13,018 nt of DNA from Phascolarctobacterium sp. GTDB taxonomy: Bacteria > Bacillota > Negativicutes > Acidaminococcales > Acidaminococcaceae. The position numbers and the translations under genes are program-made. Positions within the stretch are counted from its first letter, which is position 1; each line of letters begins with the position of its first letter. Positions 7,139-12,989 of this stretch are shown here, piece after piece. The notes beneath the pieces are model-generated. The model worked only from the letters and a program-made list of their open reading frames with translations, made no database searches and was not told the DNA's origin. The stretch lies in contig JAHHUH010000036.1 in the NCBI GenBank assembly GCA_020024105.1, positions 1 to 13,018 of the forward strand, given 5' to 3'.

Positions 7139-8413
7139 TTATTTGCCGGGGAAGAAAGGCCATACCATGGGGATTACAACCAGGGATACTACGAAGCAAA
7201 CTACGATCAAGCCAGTACCAGCTTTTACATAGTCCATGAACTTGTAGTTACCAGGGCCAAGTACCAAGGTATTCGGAGGAGTACCTACCGGGGAAGCAAA
7301 TGCGCAAGATGCAGCAACTGCAATTGCCATCAATACTGCTTTCGGGTCAGCACCTAAGTTTTGAGAAATTGCGATACCAATCGGGCACAACAGAGCAGCG
7401 GATGCAGTGTTGGACATGAATTGAGTCAAGCCGCAGGACAGGATAAAGAGGATTGCGGTTACAACCAACGGAGAAGGAGAACCACCCATCAGACCTACAG
7501 TCCAGTCAGCGATCAAAGCGCCAGCGCCAGTTACGTCCATAGCTTTGGATACAGGCATCATACCTGCGAACAGGAAGATAGTTACCCAGTCGATGGAAGC
7601 ATATGCTTGTTTTTCAGTCAAGCAGCCGGTCAATACGCAGATCAATGCACCGATAACTGCTGCGATTTCCAGGGTTACACCCGGGATACCGATAGCCATT
7701 ACGAATACTACTGCCAGCAAAATAACACCAGAAATAGTCTGTTTGGTTTTGTTGATTTCGCCTGCTTCGATTTCTTGTTCAATTTCTTGATCAGCATCGA
7801 GTTTAGCAGCCGGTAACAAATATTTACCAACAAACATCATGTAGAGCATACCTGCTACAGAAATAGGAATACCAATCCAAGCGAATTCAAAGAAACCAAA
7901 GGTTTCCAGACCAGCTTCTGCCATTGCACCAGTAGCAATGATGTTAGGAGGAGTACCTACCATGGTGATGATACCACCCCAACCACAAGCGAATGCCAAA
8001 GGCATCAATTGACGGGAAGCGGGGATATTAGCTGCGGAGCAGATACCAAGAGCAACAGGAAGCAGGCAAGCTGCGGTACCAGTGTTAGAAAGGATTGCGG
8101 AGAGGCAGGTACCTACAAGCATTAAGCCGAACATCAAGCTGTTTTCACCTTTACCGCACATTCTTACTACGGTATTACCTACGGTTTGAGCGAGGCCCGT
8201 ATAGAACATAGCACCGCCAACAACGAACATACCTGCGAAAAGTACTACTGTGGAGTTGGACAAACCACTGAATACTTGTTTAGCAGGGATCAAACCTAAC
8301 AGGCCACATGCGATGGAGCCTGCCATTGCAGTAACTGCCAAAGGAATAAGTTCGGTTACGAAGAATAATGCAATTACCGCCAACAGAATTAAACATTTAA
8401 CTGCTTGGGACAT
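7139..8413 (-). CDS. SLC13/DASS-family sodium:dicarboxylate-type symporter, copy 1
   Basis: Predicted inner-membrane Na+-coupled anion/dicarboxylate symporter of 424 residues, about 11 membrane segments. The family's twofold inverted-repeat architecture is clear: SNTGTA with SNT at 109-111 and SNTASA with SNT at 334-336 (known Na+/carboxylate-binding loops), each followed by GTPPN (153-157 and 377-381). A charged cytoplasmic linker rich in Glu and Lys (about 203-225) separates the halves. The start at 8411-8413 has AGGAGG six bases upstream and matches the starts of copies 2 and 3; a longer in-frame extension exists but is not conserved. About 95% identical to copy 2 by eye count, with no difference between residues 231 and 387. 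It is its own transcription unit. Substrate (succinate, fumarate or other anion) is inferred from family only. Confidence 0.93.
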   Translation of the reverse strand: MSQAVKCLILLAVIALFFVTELIPLAVTAMAGSIACGLLGLIPAKQVFSGLSNSTVVLFAGMFVVGGAMFYTGLAQTVGNTVVRMCGKGENSLMFGLMLVGTCLSAILSNTGTAACLLPVALGICSAANIPASRQLMPLAFACGWGGIITMVGTPPNIIATGAMAEAGLETFGFFEFAWIGIPISVAGMLYMMFVGKYLLPAAKLDADQEIEQEIEAGEINKTKQTISGVILLAVVFVMAIGIPGVTLEIAAVIGALICVLTGCLTEKQAYASIDWVTIFLFAGMMPVSKAMDVTGAGALIADWTVGLMGGSPSPLVVTAILFILSCGLTQFMSNTASAALLCPIGIAISQNLGADPKAVLMAIAVAASCAFASPVGTPPNTLVLGPGNYKFMDYVKAGTGLIVVCFVVSLVVIPMVWPFFPGK

Positions 8414-8442
8414 TATATGTTCCTCCTTATATAAAATTTTTA

Positions 8443-8462
8443 ACAAGTTCTCCACAACTTGC
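8443..8462 (-). promoter_or_regulatory. 5'-terminal mRNA hairpin, transporter 1
   Basis: GCAAGTT and AACTTGT form a 7 bp stem (outer pair G-U) with loop GTGGAG. The first base coincides with the predicted transcription start at 8462. Equivalent hairpins occur at copies 2 and 3. Confidence 0.55.
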
Positions 8463-8474
8463 AAACTCATCATA
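8462..8474 (-). promoter_or_regulatory. Promoter -10 and start region, transporter 1
   Basis: TATGAT (8469-8474) is placed 29.5 bases from the centre of the GTTGC palindrome, as in copies 2 and 3. The hexamer 17 bases upstream (CAGAAT) is a poor -35, as expected for an activator-dependent promoter. The start is predicted near 8462. Confidence 0.65.
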
Positions 8475-8496
8475 ACAATATTCATCTAATAATTCT

Positions 8497-8510
8497 GTTG
8501 CTCACGCAAC
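8497..8510. promoter_or_regulatory. Crp/Fnr-type operator, transporter 1
   Basis: Perfect inverted repeat GTTGC-TCAC-GCAAC, flanked by T and A that extend it to TGTTGC...GCAACA. It is centred about 90 bases upstream of the ATG and about -41.5 from the predicted start. One of three such sites, one per transporter. Binding by the Crp/Fnr protein encoded at 12245-12910 is inference. Confidence 0.75.
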
Positions 8511-8676
8511 AAAAACCGGCTCCAGGGCCTATTTTGCTTTTTTATATTTAATATTAGTATATTTAACTTTTTTAATTATTTTCCTCATCATTAATAAAGC
8601 TGAATGGTCTTTCAGCCTATAATGGCAAGGCTTTCTGGTTTTTACACCGATTATTTTTTAGCTTATTTTAAACACA
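8511..8676. other. AT-rich intergenic stretch between transporters 1 and 2
   Basis: The stretch lies between the copy-1 operator and the copy-2 terminator and is very rich in A and T runs. No gene with a ribosome-binding site, no RNA gene and no clear repeat is seen. Confidence 0.5.
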
Positions 8677-8707
8677 AAAAAGTCCCACCATAAAAGTGGG
8701 ACTTTTT
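8677..8707 (-). terminator. Rho-independent terminator of transporter 2
   Basis: AAAAAGTCCCAC (8677-8688) pairs with GTGGGACTTTTT (8696-8707) around a 7-base loop; the minus-strand stem ends in a run of six T. It begins 34 bases past the copy-2 stop codon. The symmetric A and T arms could also stop plus-strand transcription. Confidence 0.9.
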
Positions 8708-8740
8708 CTCAATATTTTACCATCTTTTCAAGATCAGTAA

Positions 8741-10015
8741 TTATTTACCAGGGAAGAAAGGCCATACCATCGGAATGATAACCAGGGATACTACGAAGCA
8801 AACTACAATCAAGCCAGTACCAGCTTTTACATAGTCCATGAATTTGTATCCGCCAGGGCCAAGAACCAAGGTGTTCGGAGGAGTACCTACCGGGGAAGCG
8901 AACGCGCAGGATGCAGCAACTGCAATTGCCATCAATACTGCTTTCGGGTCAGCACCCAAGTTTTGAGAAATTGCGATACCAATCGGGCACAACAGAGCAG
9001 CGGATGCAGTGTTGGACATGAATTGAGTCAAGCCGCAGGACAGGATAAAGAGGATTGCGGTTACAACCAACGGAGAAGGAGAACCACCCATCAGACCTAC
9101 AGTCCAGTCAGCGATCAAAGCGCCAGCGCCAGTTACGTCCATAGCTTTGGATACAGGCATCATACCTGCGAACAGGAAGATAGTTACCCAGTCGATGGAA
9201 GCATATGCTTGTTTTTCAGTCAAGCAGCCGGTCAATACGCAGATCAATGCACCGATAACTGCTGCGATTTCCAGTGTTACACCCGGGATGCCAATAGCCA
9301 TTACGAATACTACTGCCAAAAGGATAATACCAGAAACGATTTGTTTGGATTTAGTAGTCTCATTAGCTTCGATTTCTTGTTCAATTTCTTGATCAGCATC
9401 GAGCTCAGCTTTCGGGAGCAGGTATTTACCGATGAACATCATGTAGAGCATACCAGCGATGGAAAGGGGAATACCAATCCAGGCAAATTCGAAGAAGCCG
9501 AAGGTTTCCAGACCAGCTTCTGCCATTGCACCAGTAGCAATGATGTTAGGAGGAGTACCTACCATGGTGATGATACCACCCCAACCGCAAGCGAATGCCA
9601 AAGGCATCAATTGACGGGAAGCGGGGATTTTAGCTGCGGAGCAGATACCGAGAGCAACCGGTAACAAGCAAGCTGCGGTACCAGTGTTGGAAAGAACGGA
9701 AGATAAGCAGGTGCCTACAACCATCAGGCCAAACATCAAGCTGTTTTCACCTTTACCGCACATTCTTACTACTTGGTTACCTACGCTTTGTGCGAGGCCG
9801 GTGTAGAACATTGCACCGCCAACAACGAACATACCTGCGAAAAGTACTACAGTGGAGTTAGCTAAGCCGCTGAATACTTGTTTAGCAGGGATTAAACCTA
9901 ACAGGCCGCATGCGATTGCACCTGCCATTGCGGTAACTGCCAAAGGAATAAGTTCGGTTACGAAGAATAATGCAACTACCGCCAACAGAATTAAACATTT
10001 TACTGCTTGGGACAT
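8741..10015 (-). CDS. SLC13/DASS-family sodium:dicarboxylate-type symporter, copy 2
   Basis: A 424-residue membrane permease with the same SNT (109-111, 334-336) and GTPPN (153-157, 377-381) motifs as copy 1, so both cation/substrate sites look intact. By eye it differs from copy 1 at about 23 residues, concentrated in the first 230 residues and the inter-repeat linker (about 203-230), and from copy 3 at about 43 residues. The ATG (10013-10015) has AGGAGG six bases upstream in a leader nearly identical to copy 1. A 317-base stretch (8958-9274) is identical to copy 1 including silent positions. Own promoter, operator and terminator. Probably the same or a closely related substrate as its neighbours; the linker differences could alter regulation rather than transport. 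Confidence 0.93.
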   Translation of the reverse strand: MSQAVKCLILLAVVALFFVTELIPLAVTAMAGAIACGLLGLIPAKQVFSGLANSTVVLFAGMFVVGGAMFYTGLAQSVGNQVVRMCGKGENSLMFGLMVVGTCLSSVLSNTGTAACLLPVALGICSAAKIPASRQLMPLAFACGWGGIITMVGTPPNIIATGAMAEAGLETFGFFEFAWIGIPLSIAGMLYMMFIGKYLLPKAELDADQEIEQEIEANETTKSKQIVSGIILLAVVFVMAIGIPGVTLEIAAVIGALICVLTGCLTEKQAYASIDWVTIFLFAGMMPVSKAMDVTGAGALIADWTVGLMGGSPSPLVVTAILFILSCGLTQFMSNTASAALLCPIGIAISQNLGADPKAVLMAIAVAASCAFASPVGTPPNTLVLGPGGYKFMDYVKAGTGLIVVCFVVSLVIIPMVWPFFPGK

Positions 10016-10042
10016 TATATGTTCCTCCTTTATAAAATTTTT

Positions 10043-10062
10043 ACAAGCTCTTCACAACTTGC
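10043..10062 (-). promoter_or_regulatory. 5'-terminal mRNA hairpin, transporter 2
   Basis: GCAAGTT and AGCTTGT pair (two G-U pairs) around loop GTGAAG, starting at the predicted transcription start 10062. The A-to-G change in the right arm relative to copy 1 keeps the pairing. Confidence 0.55.
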
Positions 10063-10074
10063 ACATCAATCTTA
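10062..10074 (-). promoter_or_regulatory. Promoter -10 and start region, transporter 2
   Basis: TAAGAT (10069-10074) lies at the same distance from the palindrome centre as in the other two copies. The -35 position (CAGTTA) is poor. Predicted start near 10062. Confidence 0.62.
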
Positions 10075-10096
10075 ACAAGAAGTAACCAGGGTAACT

Positions 10097-10110
10097 GTTG
10101 CATAAGCAAC
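10097..10110. promoter_or_regulatory. Crp/Fnr-type operator, transporter 2
   Basis: Perfect inverted repeat GTTGC-ATAA-GCAAC with outer T and A, centred about 88 bases upstream of the ATG and about -41.5 from the predicted start. The spacer differs from the other two sites while both arms are identical, which is how a protein-binding site behaves. Confidence 0.75.
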
Positions 10111-10154
10111 AAGGAAAATTCCTCCCTTTTTTTTAAGCATGAGGAAAGCAGACT

Positions 10155-10205
10155 TATGTAATTAAAACAAGTAGCTATGAATTACATATGCTTTTTAATT
10201 CATAG
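10155..10205. repeat. Overlapping, mutually exclusive inverted repeats
   Basis: Two 9 bp perfect stems share bases: TATGTAATT (10155-10163) with AATTACATA (10180-10188), and CTATGAATT (10175-10183) with AATTCATAG (10197-10205). Only one can form at a time. The region directly abuts the terminator of copy 3 and lies upstream of the copy-2 operator. Function unknown. Confidence 0.6.
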
Positions 10206-10252
10206 AAAAAGCCCCTGCACCATGGGACTTTTTCCATGAGCAGGGACTTTTT
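10206..10252 (-). terminator. Rho-independent terminator of transporter 3
   Basis: AAAAAGCCCCTGC (10206-10218) pairs with GCAGGGACTTTTT (10240-10252), one G-U pair in the minus-strand RNA, with an inner CATGG/CCATG stem. T-runs follow on both strands, so it may work in both directions. It lies about 275 bases after the copy-3 stop, leaving a long 3' untranslated region. Confidence 0.85.
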
Positions 10253-10527
10253 CACTTTTTATATCCAGCTTTTTTACAGCCGCAAGCAGCTTCTCTTTTT
10301 AAAATATTAATAAACTATTTTGAATAATTATTTTAATAAAGTAAGCGCTATTCATCCTTTTCCTTTGATTTTTCTCTCAAAAAATTCTTTAGTCAGCCTA
10401 GTAAATATCGTTTCTAAGGCTGTTTAAAGACTCTTACAGCGTTGTAAATCAATCGTGCATATAATTATACTTATTTCGTTTTTAGACATCCTCACAGGCT
10501 TTTTTAATTATAAAGTACAACCTACGC
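10253..10527 (-). other. Long AT-rich 3' region of transporter 3
   Basis: No supported gene. It contains a small inverted repeat, CAGCCT (10394-10399) with AGGCTG (10417-10422). On the minus strand this precedes an A-rich stretch and six T, and might act as a weak earlier terminator. The 10281-10320 part resembles the sequence near 12061-12095 (AAGCA-rich then TTTTTAAA and ATATT runs), suggesting that intergenic DNA was duplicated along with the genes. Confidence 0.4.
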
Positions 10528-11802
10528 TTATTTACCAGGGAAGAAAGGCCATACCATGGGAATTACCACCAAGGATACGATAAAGGAAACAATTACCAGA
10601 CCAGTACCTGCCTTTACGTAGTCCATGAACTTGTAGCCACCAGGTCCAAGCACCAGAGTGTTGGGAGGAGTACCTACGGGAGTTGCAAAAGCACAGGAGG
10701 CAGCAACTGCAATTGCTATCAGAACCGCTTTCGGATCTGCTCCTAAGTTTTGGGAAATTGCAATACCAATCGGGCACAGCAGAGCAGCAGAAGCTGTATT
10801 GGACATAAACTGGGTCAGCGTACAGGAGAGCAGGAAGAGAACTGCGGTTACAATCATGGGAGAGGGTGAGCCACCCATCAGGCCTACAGTCCATTCAGCA
10901 ATCAATTTACCTGCGCCGGTTTTATCCATAGCGGAGGATACGGGCATCATGCCTGCAAACAAGAAGATAGTTACCCAGTCAATGGAGGAATAAGCCTGTT
11001 TCTCGCTCAAACAGCCTGTAAGCACGCAAAGAAGTGCACCAATGACCGCTGCCATCTCCAAGGTAACACCGGGGATACCGATAGCCATAACGAATACTAC
11101 TGCCAGAAGGATAACACCGGAAATCACCTGCTTGGACTTGCTGGTCGCATTAGCTTCAATCTCCTGTTCAATTTCCTGATCAGCATCCAATTCCACCTTG
11201 GGCAGAAGATGCTTGCCGATGAACATCATGTAAAGCATACCTGCAAAGGATACGGGAATACCAATCCAAGCAAATTCAAAAAAGCCGAAGGTCGGTAAGC
11301 CGGCAGCATCCAAGGCACCGGTAGCAATAATATTGGGTGGTGTACCTACCATGGTAATGATACCACCCCAGCCACAGGCGAAGGCCAAAGGCATCAGCTG
11401 ACGAGATGCCGGAATTCTAGCTGCTGCGCAGATACCCAGGGCTACGGGCAACAGGCAAGCAGCAGTACCGGTATTGGAAAGAACAGAGGATAAACAGGTA
11501 CCTACCAGCATCAGGCCGAACATCAGACTGTTCTCACCCTTGCCACACATACGGACAACATGATTACCAACCATCTGCGCCAGTCCCGTGTAAAACATAG
11601 CACCGCCGACAACAAACATACCTGCGAATAAAACTACTGTAGAGTTGGCTAAGCCATTAAAGACCTGCTTAGCAGGAATTAGGCCTAAAAGGCCACAGGC
11701 GATGGCACCAGCCATAGCTGTAATTGCTAGAGGAATGAGTTCGGTAACGAAAAATAGAGCAATGACAGCCAAAAGAATTAAACATTTGATTGCAGGGGAC
11801 AT
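10528..11802 (-). CDS. SLC13/DASS-family sodium:dicarboxylate-type symporter, copy 3
   Basis: A 424-residue permease, colinear with copies 1 and 2 and about 90% identical to copy 2 by eye count. Both SNT loops and both GTPPN motifs are present at the same positions, so it should be functional. Differences are spread along the whole protein, including GALDAAGLP (162-170), SAMDKTGAGKLIAEW near 290-304 and the C-terminal helix near 403-413. It is therefore an older duplicate that has escaped the sequence exchange between copies 1 and 2. The ATG (11800-11802) has AGGAGG upstream. It is nearest to the regulator gene but separated from it by a terminator and about 440 bases. Own operator-promoter. 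Substrate inferred only from family. Confidence 0.93.
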   Translation of the reverse strand: MSPAIKCLILLAVIALFFVTELIPLAITAMAGAIACGLLGLIPAKQVFNGLANSTVVLFAGMFVVGGAMFYTGLAQMVGNHVVRMCGKGENSLMFGLMLVGTCLSSVLSNTGTAACLLPVALGICAAARIPASRQLMPLAFACGWGGIITMVGTPPNIIATGALDAAGLPTFGFFEFAWIGIPVSFAGMLYMMFIGKHLLPKVELDADQEIEQEIEANATSKSKQVISGVILLAVVFVMAIGIPGVTLEMAAVIGALLCVLTGCLSEKQAYSSIDWVTIFLFAGMMPVSSAMDKTGAGKLIAEWTVGLMGGSPSPMIVTAVLFLLSCTLTQFMSNTASAALLCPIGIAISQNLGADPKAVLIAIAVAASCAFATPVGTPPNTLVLGPGGYKFMDYVKAGTGLVIVSFIVSLVVIPMVWPFFPGK

Positions 11803-11827
11803 AATGAATACCTCCTTGAAAATACTT

Positions 11828-11845
11828 TACAGACCTTTATCTGTA
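11828..11845 (-). promoter_or_regulatory. 5'-terminal mRNA hairpin, transporter 3
   Basis: TACAGA and TCTGTA form a 6 bp stem with loop TAAAGG at the predicted transcription start (about 11844). The stem sequence is unrelated to those of copies 1 and 2, but position, stem length and loop length match. Confidence 0.5.
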
Positions 11846-11856
11846 TTTGTATCTTA
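11844..11856 (-). promoter_or_regulatory. Promoter -10 and start region, transporter 3
   Basis: TAAGAT (11851-11856), identical to copy 2, lies at the same 29.5-base distance from the palindrome centre. The -35 position (CAAGTG) is poor. Predicted start near 11844. Confidence 0.62.
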
Positions 11857-11878
11857 ACAAAAATGATTCTTTGCACTT

Positions 11879-11892
11879 GTTGCTTAAGCAAC
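11879..11892. promoter_or_regulatory. Crp/Fnr-type operator, transporter 3
   Basis: GTTGC-TTAA-GCAAC is a fully palindromic 14-mer with outer T and A, centred about 84 bases upstream of the ATG and about -41.5 from the predicted start. It is the most symmetric of the three sites. Confidence 0.77.
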
Positions 11893-12177
11893 ATAAAAAA
11901 ATCCTCTAAATTTTTAAACTAAAAGGAAATGGTGCTTTAATAAGTAAAACAAGTCCAGATACTTTTTTTCTTATTTTTTTCAAAGCCTAGAACCGCTTGG
12001 AAGCTGGACTTTAGTACTTTTTGGGCCTCCCCTGCTTCTAAAAAATACTTTTCCTCTAAATAAGCAACAGCCTCTTTTTAAATATTTTAATAATTAAATC
12101 TCTTAAATAAAAAGCTTTTCTTTTGCTTCTTCCACAAGGCTACCTAGCCGATTTTCAGAAAAACACCGCCGTTACAA
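11893..12177. other. AT-rich intergenic stretch between regulator and transporter 3
   Basis: No supported gene. It contains AAGTCCAG (11951-11958) inverted as CTGGACTT (12004-12011) with a 45-base loop, a direct repeat TTTAGAGGA on the minus strand (about 12051-12059 and 11902-11910), and a lone operator-like half-site reading GTTGCTTA on the minus strand (12061-12068). A decayed promoter duplicate or a small RNA are both possible; neither is demonstrated. Confidence 0.4.
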
Positions 12178-12205
12178 TAAAAAAAGCCCGGGCCACAGCC
12201 CAGGC
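12178..12205 (-). terminator. Rho-independent terminator of the Crp/Fnr regulator gene
   Basis: In minus-strand RNA, GCCTGGGC (12198-12205) pairs with GCCCGGGC (12186-12193), one U-G pair, around a 4-base loop, followed by seven T. It lies about 40 bases past the regulator stop and isolates it from transporter 3. Confidence 0.92.
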
Positions 12206-12244
12206 ATCTATCAACAATTTATTAAATAGAGAAAAAGCAATTTT

Positions 12245-12910
12245 CTAATTGAGCAATTCAAATTTATTTTTTTCAAAAGCAATTAGACCATCATCACGCA
12301 TCCTGGCTAATTCTCTAGTCAGAGCACTGCGATCCGCATCAAGATAATTGGCTAAATCAGTGCGGTTGAAGGGAATTTCGAAGCTACGGGAGCCCTTATT
12401 GCTGGCTTCCTGCTCTAAGTAAGCCATTATCTTGCCTCTTAAGGTTTTCTTGCAGAGAATTTCTGTTTTTTCAATCAGCTTAGTATTATTGTCTGCCAAA
12501 ATAGAAACAATATTCAGCATCAGCCGACTATTAACCTTACTATCGGAGCTCATTTCCATTACCTTGCCAAAGGGCAGCATCAGAACCTCGCTATCACTGG
12601 CAGCAAAATAGCTTACCACGCTACGGTCCCCCCTGCTTCCCAGATAGCTTTCTGCAAAAACAGAACCGGAACCCAAATTAGCAATAATGGACTTGTCGCC
12701 TAAAATATCTTCTTTAATGATCTGGACTGTTCCATCGACAACCACACACAGATTTTCAATGCAGTCTCCAGCCAAATAGATATAATCGGACTTTCTAAAA
12801 TGCTTTACCAAGGCATTCGCCCTGCTCAAGGCTTCTCCTATCTCTTCAATCTTAAGACCATTGAATAAAGGTACGGACATTAAATCCTGCATCGCAACTT
12901 TTACATTCAT
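12245..12910 (-). CDS. Crp/Fnr-family transcriptional regulator
   Basis: DNA-binding regulator of 221 residues, family size. Residues about 15-115 form the cyclic-nucleotide-binding-like beta barrel, with VDGTVQIIKED near 58-68 and FAES at 85-88 where CRP has its GEL segment. A long dimerisation helix follows (about 115-150), then the winged helix-turn-helix (about 180-218), with NRTDLANYLDADRSALTREL including the recognition helix. Cys residues are only at 50, 55 and 153, so the N-terminal four-cysteine iron-sulphur pattern of FNR is absent; the effector is unknown. The ATG (12908-12910) with AGGTGG five bases upstream is preferred over a GTG three codons earlier. Probable activator of the three downstream transporters through GTTGC-N4-GCAAC sites (inference). 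Confidence 0.93.
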   Translation of the reverse strand: MNVKVAMQDLMSVPLFNGLKIEEIGEALSRANALVKHFRKSDYIYLAGDCIENLCVVVDGTVQIIKEDILGDKSIIANLGSGSVFAESYLGSRGDRSVVSYFAASDSEVLMLPFGKVMEMSSDSKVNSRLMLNIVSILADNNTKLIEKTEILCKKTLRGKIMAYLEQEASNKGSRSFEIPFNRTDLANYLDADRSALTRELARMRDDGLIAFEKNKFELLN

Positions 12911-12958
12911 GTTACCCACCTACAAATCACTTTTCTTAATATTTTTCCCTATGGGACC

Positions 12959-12987
12959 ATTATCTAATATTTTGTTTATTTTGTAAA
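12959..12987 (-). promoter_or_regulatory. Promoter of the Crp/Fnr regulator gene
   Basis: -35 TTTACA (12982-12987), a 17-base spacer and -10 GATAAT (12959-12964) on the minus strand; start predicted near 12952, giving a leader of about 42 bases. Unlike the transporter promoters it has a good -35, so it should not need the activator. Confidence 0.7.
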
Positions 12988-12989
12988 CA
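12973..12989. promoter_or_regulatory. Palindrome over the regulator's -35 region
   Basis: Inverted repeat TGTTTA-N5-TAAACA covering the -35 hexamer. The outer TGTT/AACA matches the ends of the transporter operators, but the inner bases and the spacer length differ. A bound protein here would be expected to repress, either autoregulation or another factor. Confidence 0.45.

Noticed and set aside
8414..8485. 24-residue N-terminal extension of transporter 1
   Set aside because: The internal ATG at 8411-8413 has the ribosome-binding site and aligns with copies 2 and 3; the extension would cover the predicted mRNA start and is not conserved.
8512..8530. GGCTCCAGGGCC hairpin upstream of the copy-1 operator
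   Set aside because: Only three to four base pairs can form, and there is no counterpart in the other two copies.
8963..9664. 233-codon plus-strand open frame, with a near-copy at 7361-7816
   Set aside because: Antisense shadow of the transporter genes; its apparent conservation simply reflects the identical tract between copies 1 and 2.
10178..10240. Tiny plus-strand ORF starting ATGAATTAC, about 20 codons
   Set aside because: No ribosome-binding site, and it runs through the arms of an inverted repeat and a terminator.
7139..11802. Transposable element or composite transposon, given the near-identical repeats
   Set aside because: The repeats are the paralogous permease genes themselves; no transposase, terminal inverted repeats or target-site duplications are visible.
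12245..12910. Oxygen-sensing FNR orthologue
   Set aside because: The N-terminal cysteine cluster needed for the iron-sulphur centre is absent, and the operators found differ from the FNR box.
12944..12956. TCCC-ATA-GGGA hairpin at the regulator's predicted start
   Set aside because: Four pairs with a 3-base loop straddling the start; it does not match the leader hairpins of the transporters and is easily due to chance.
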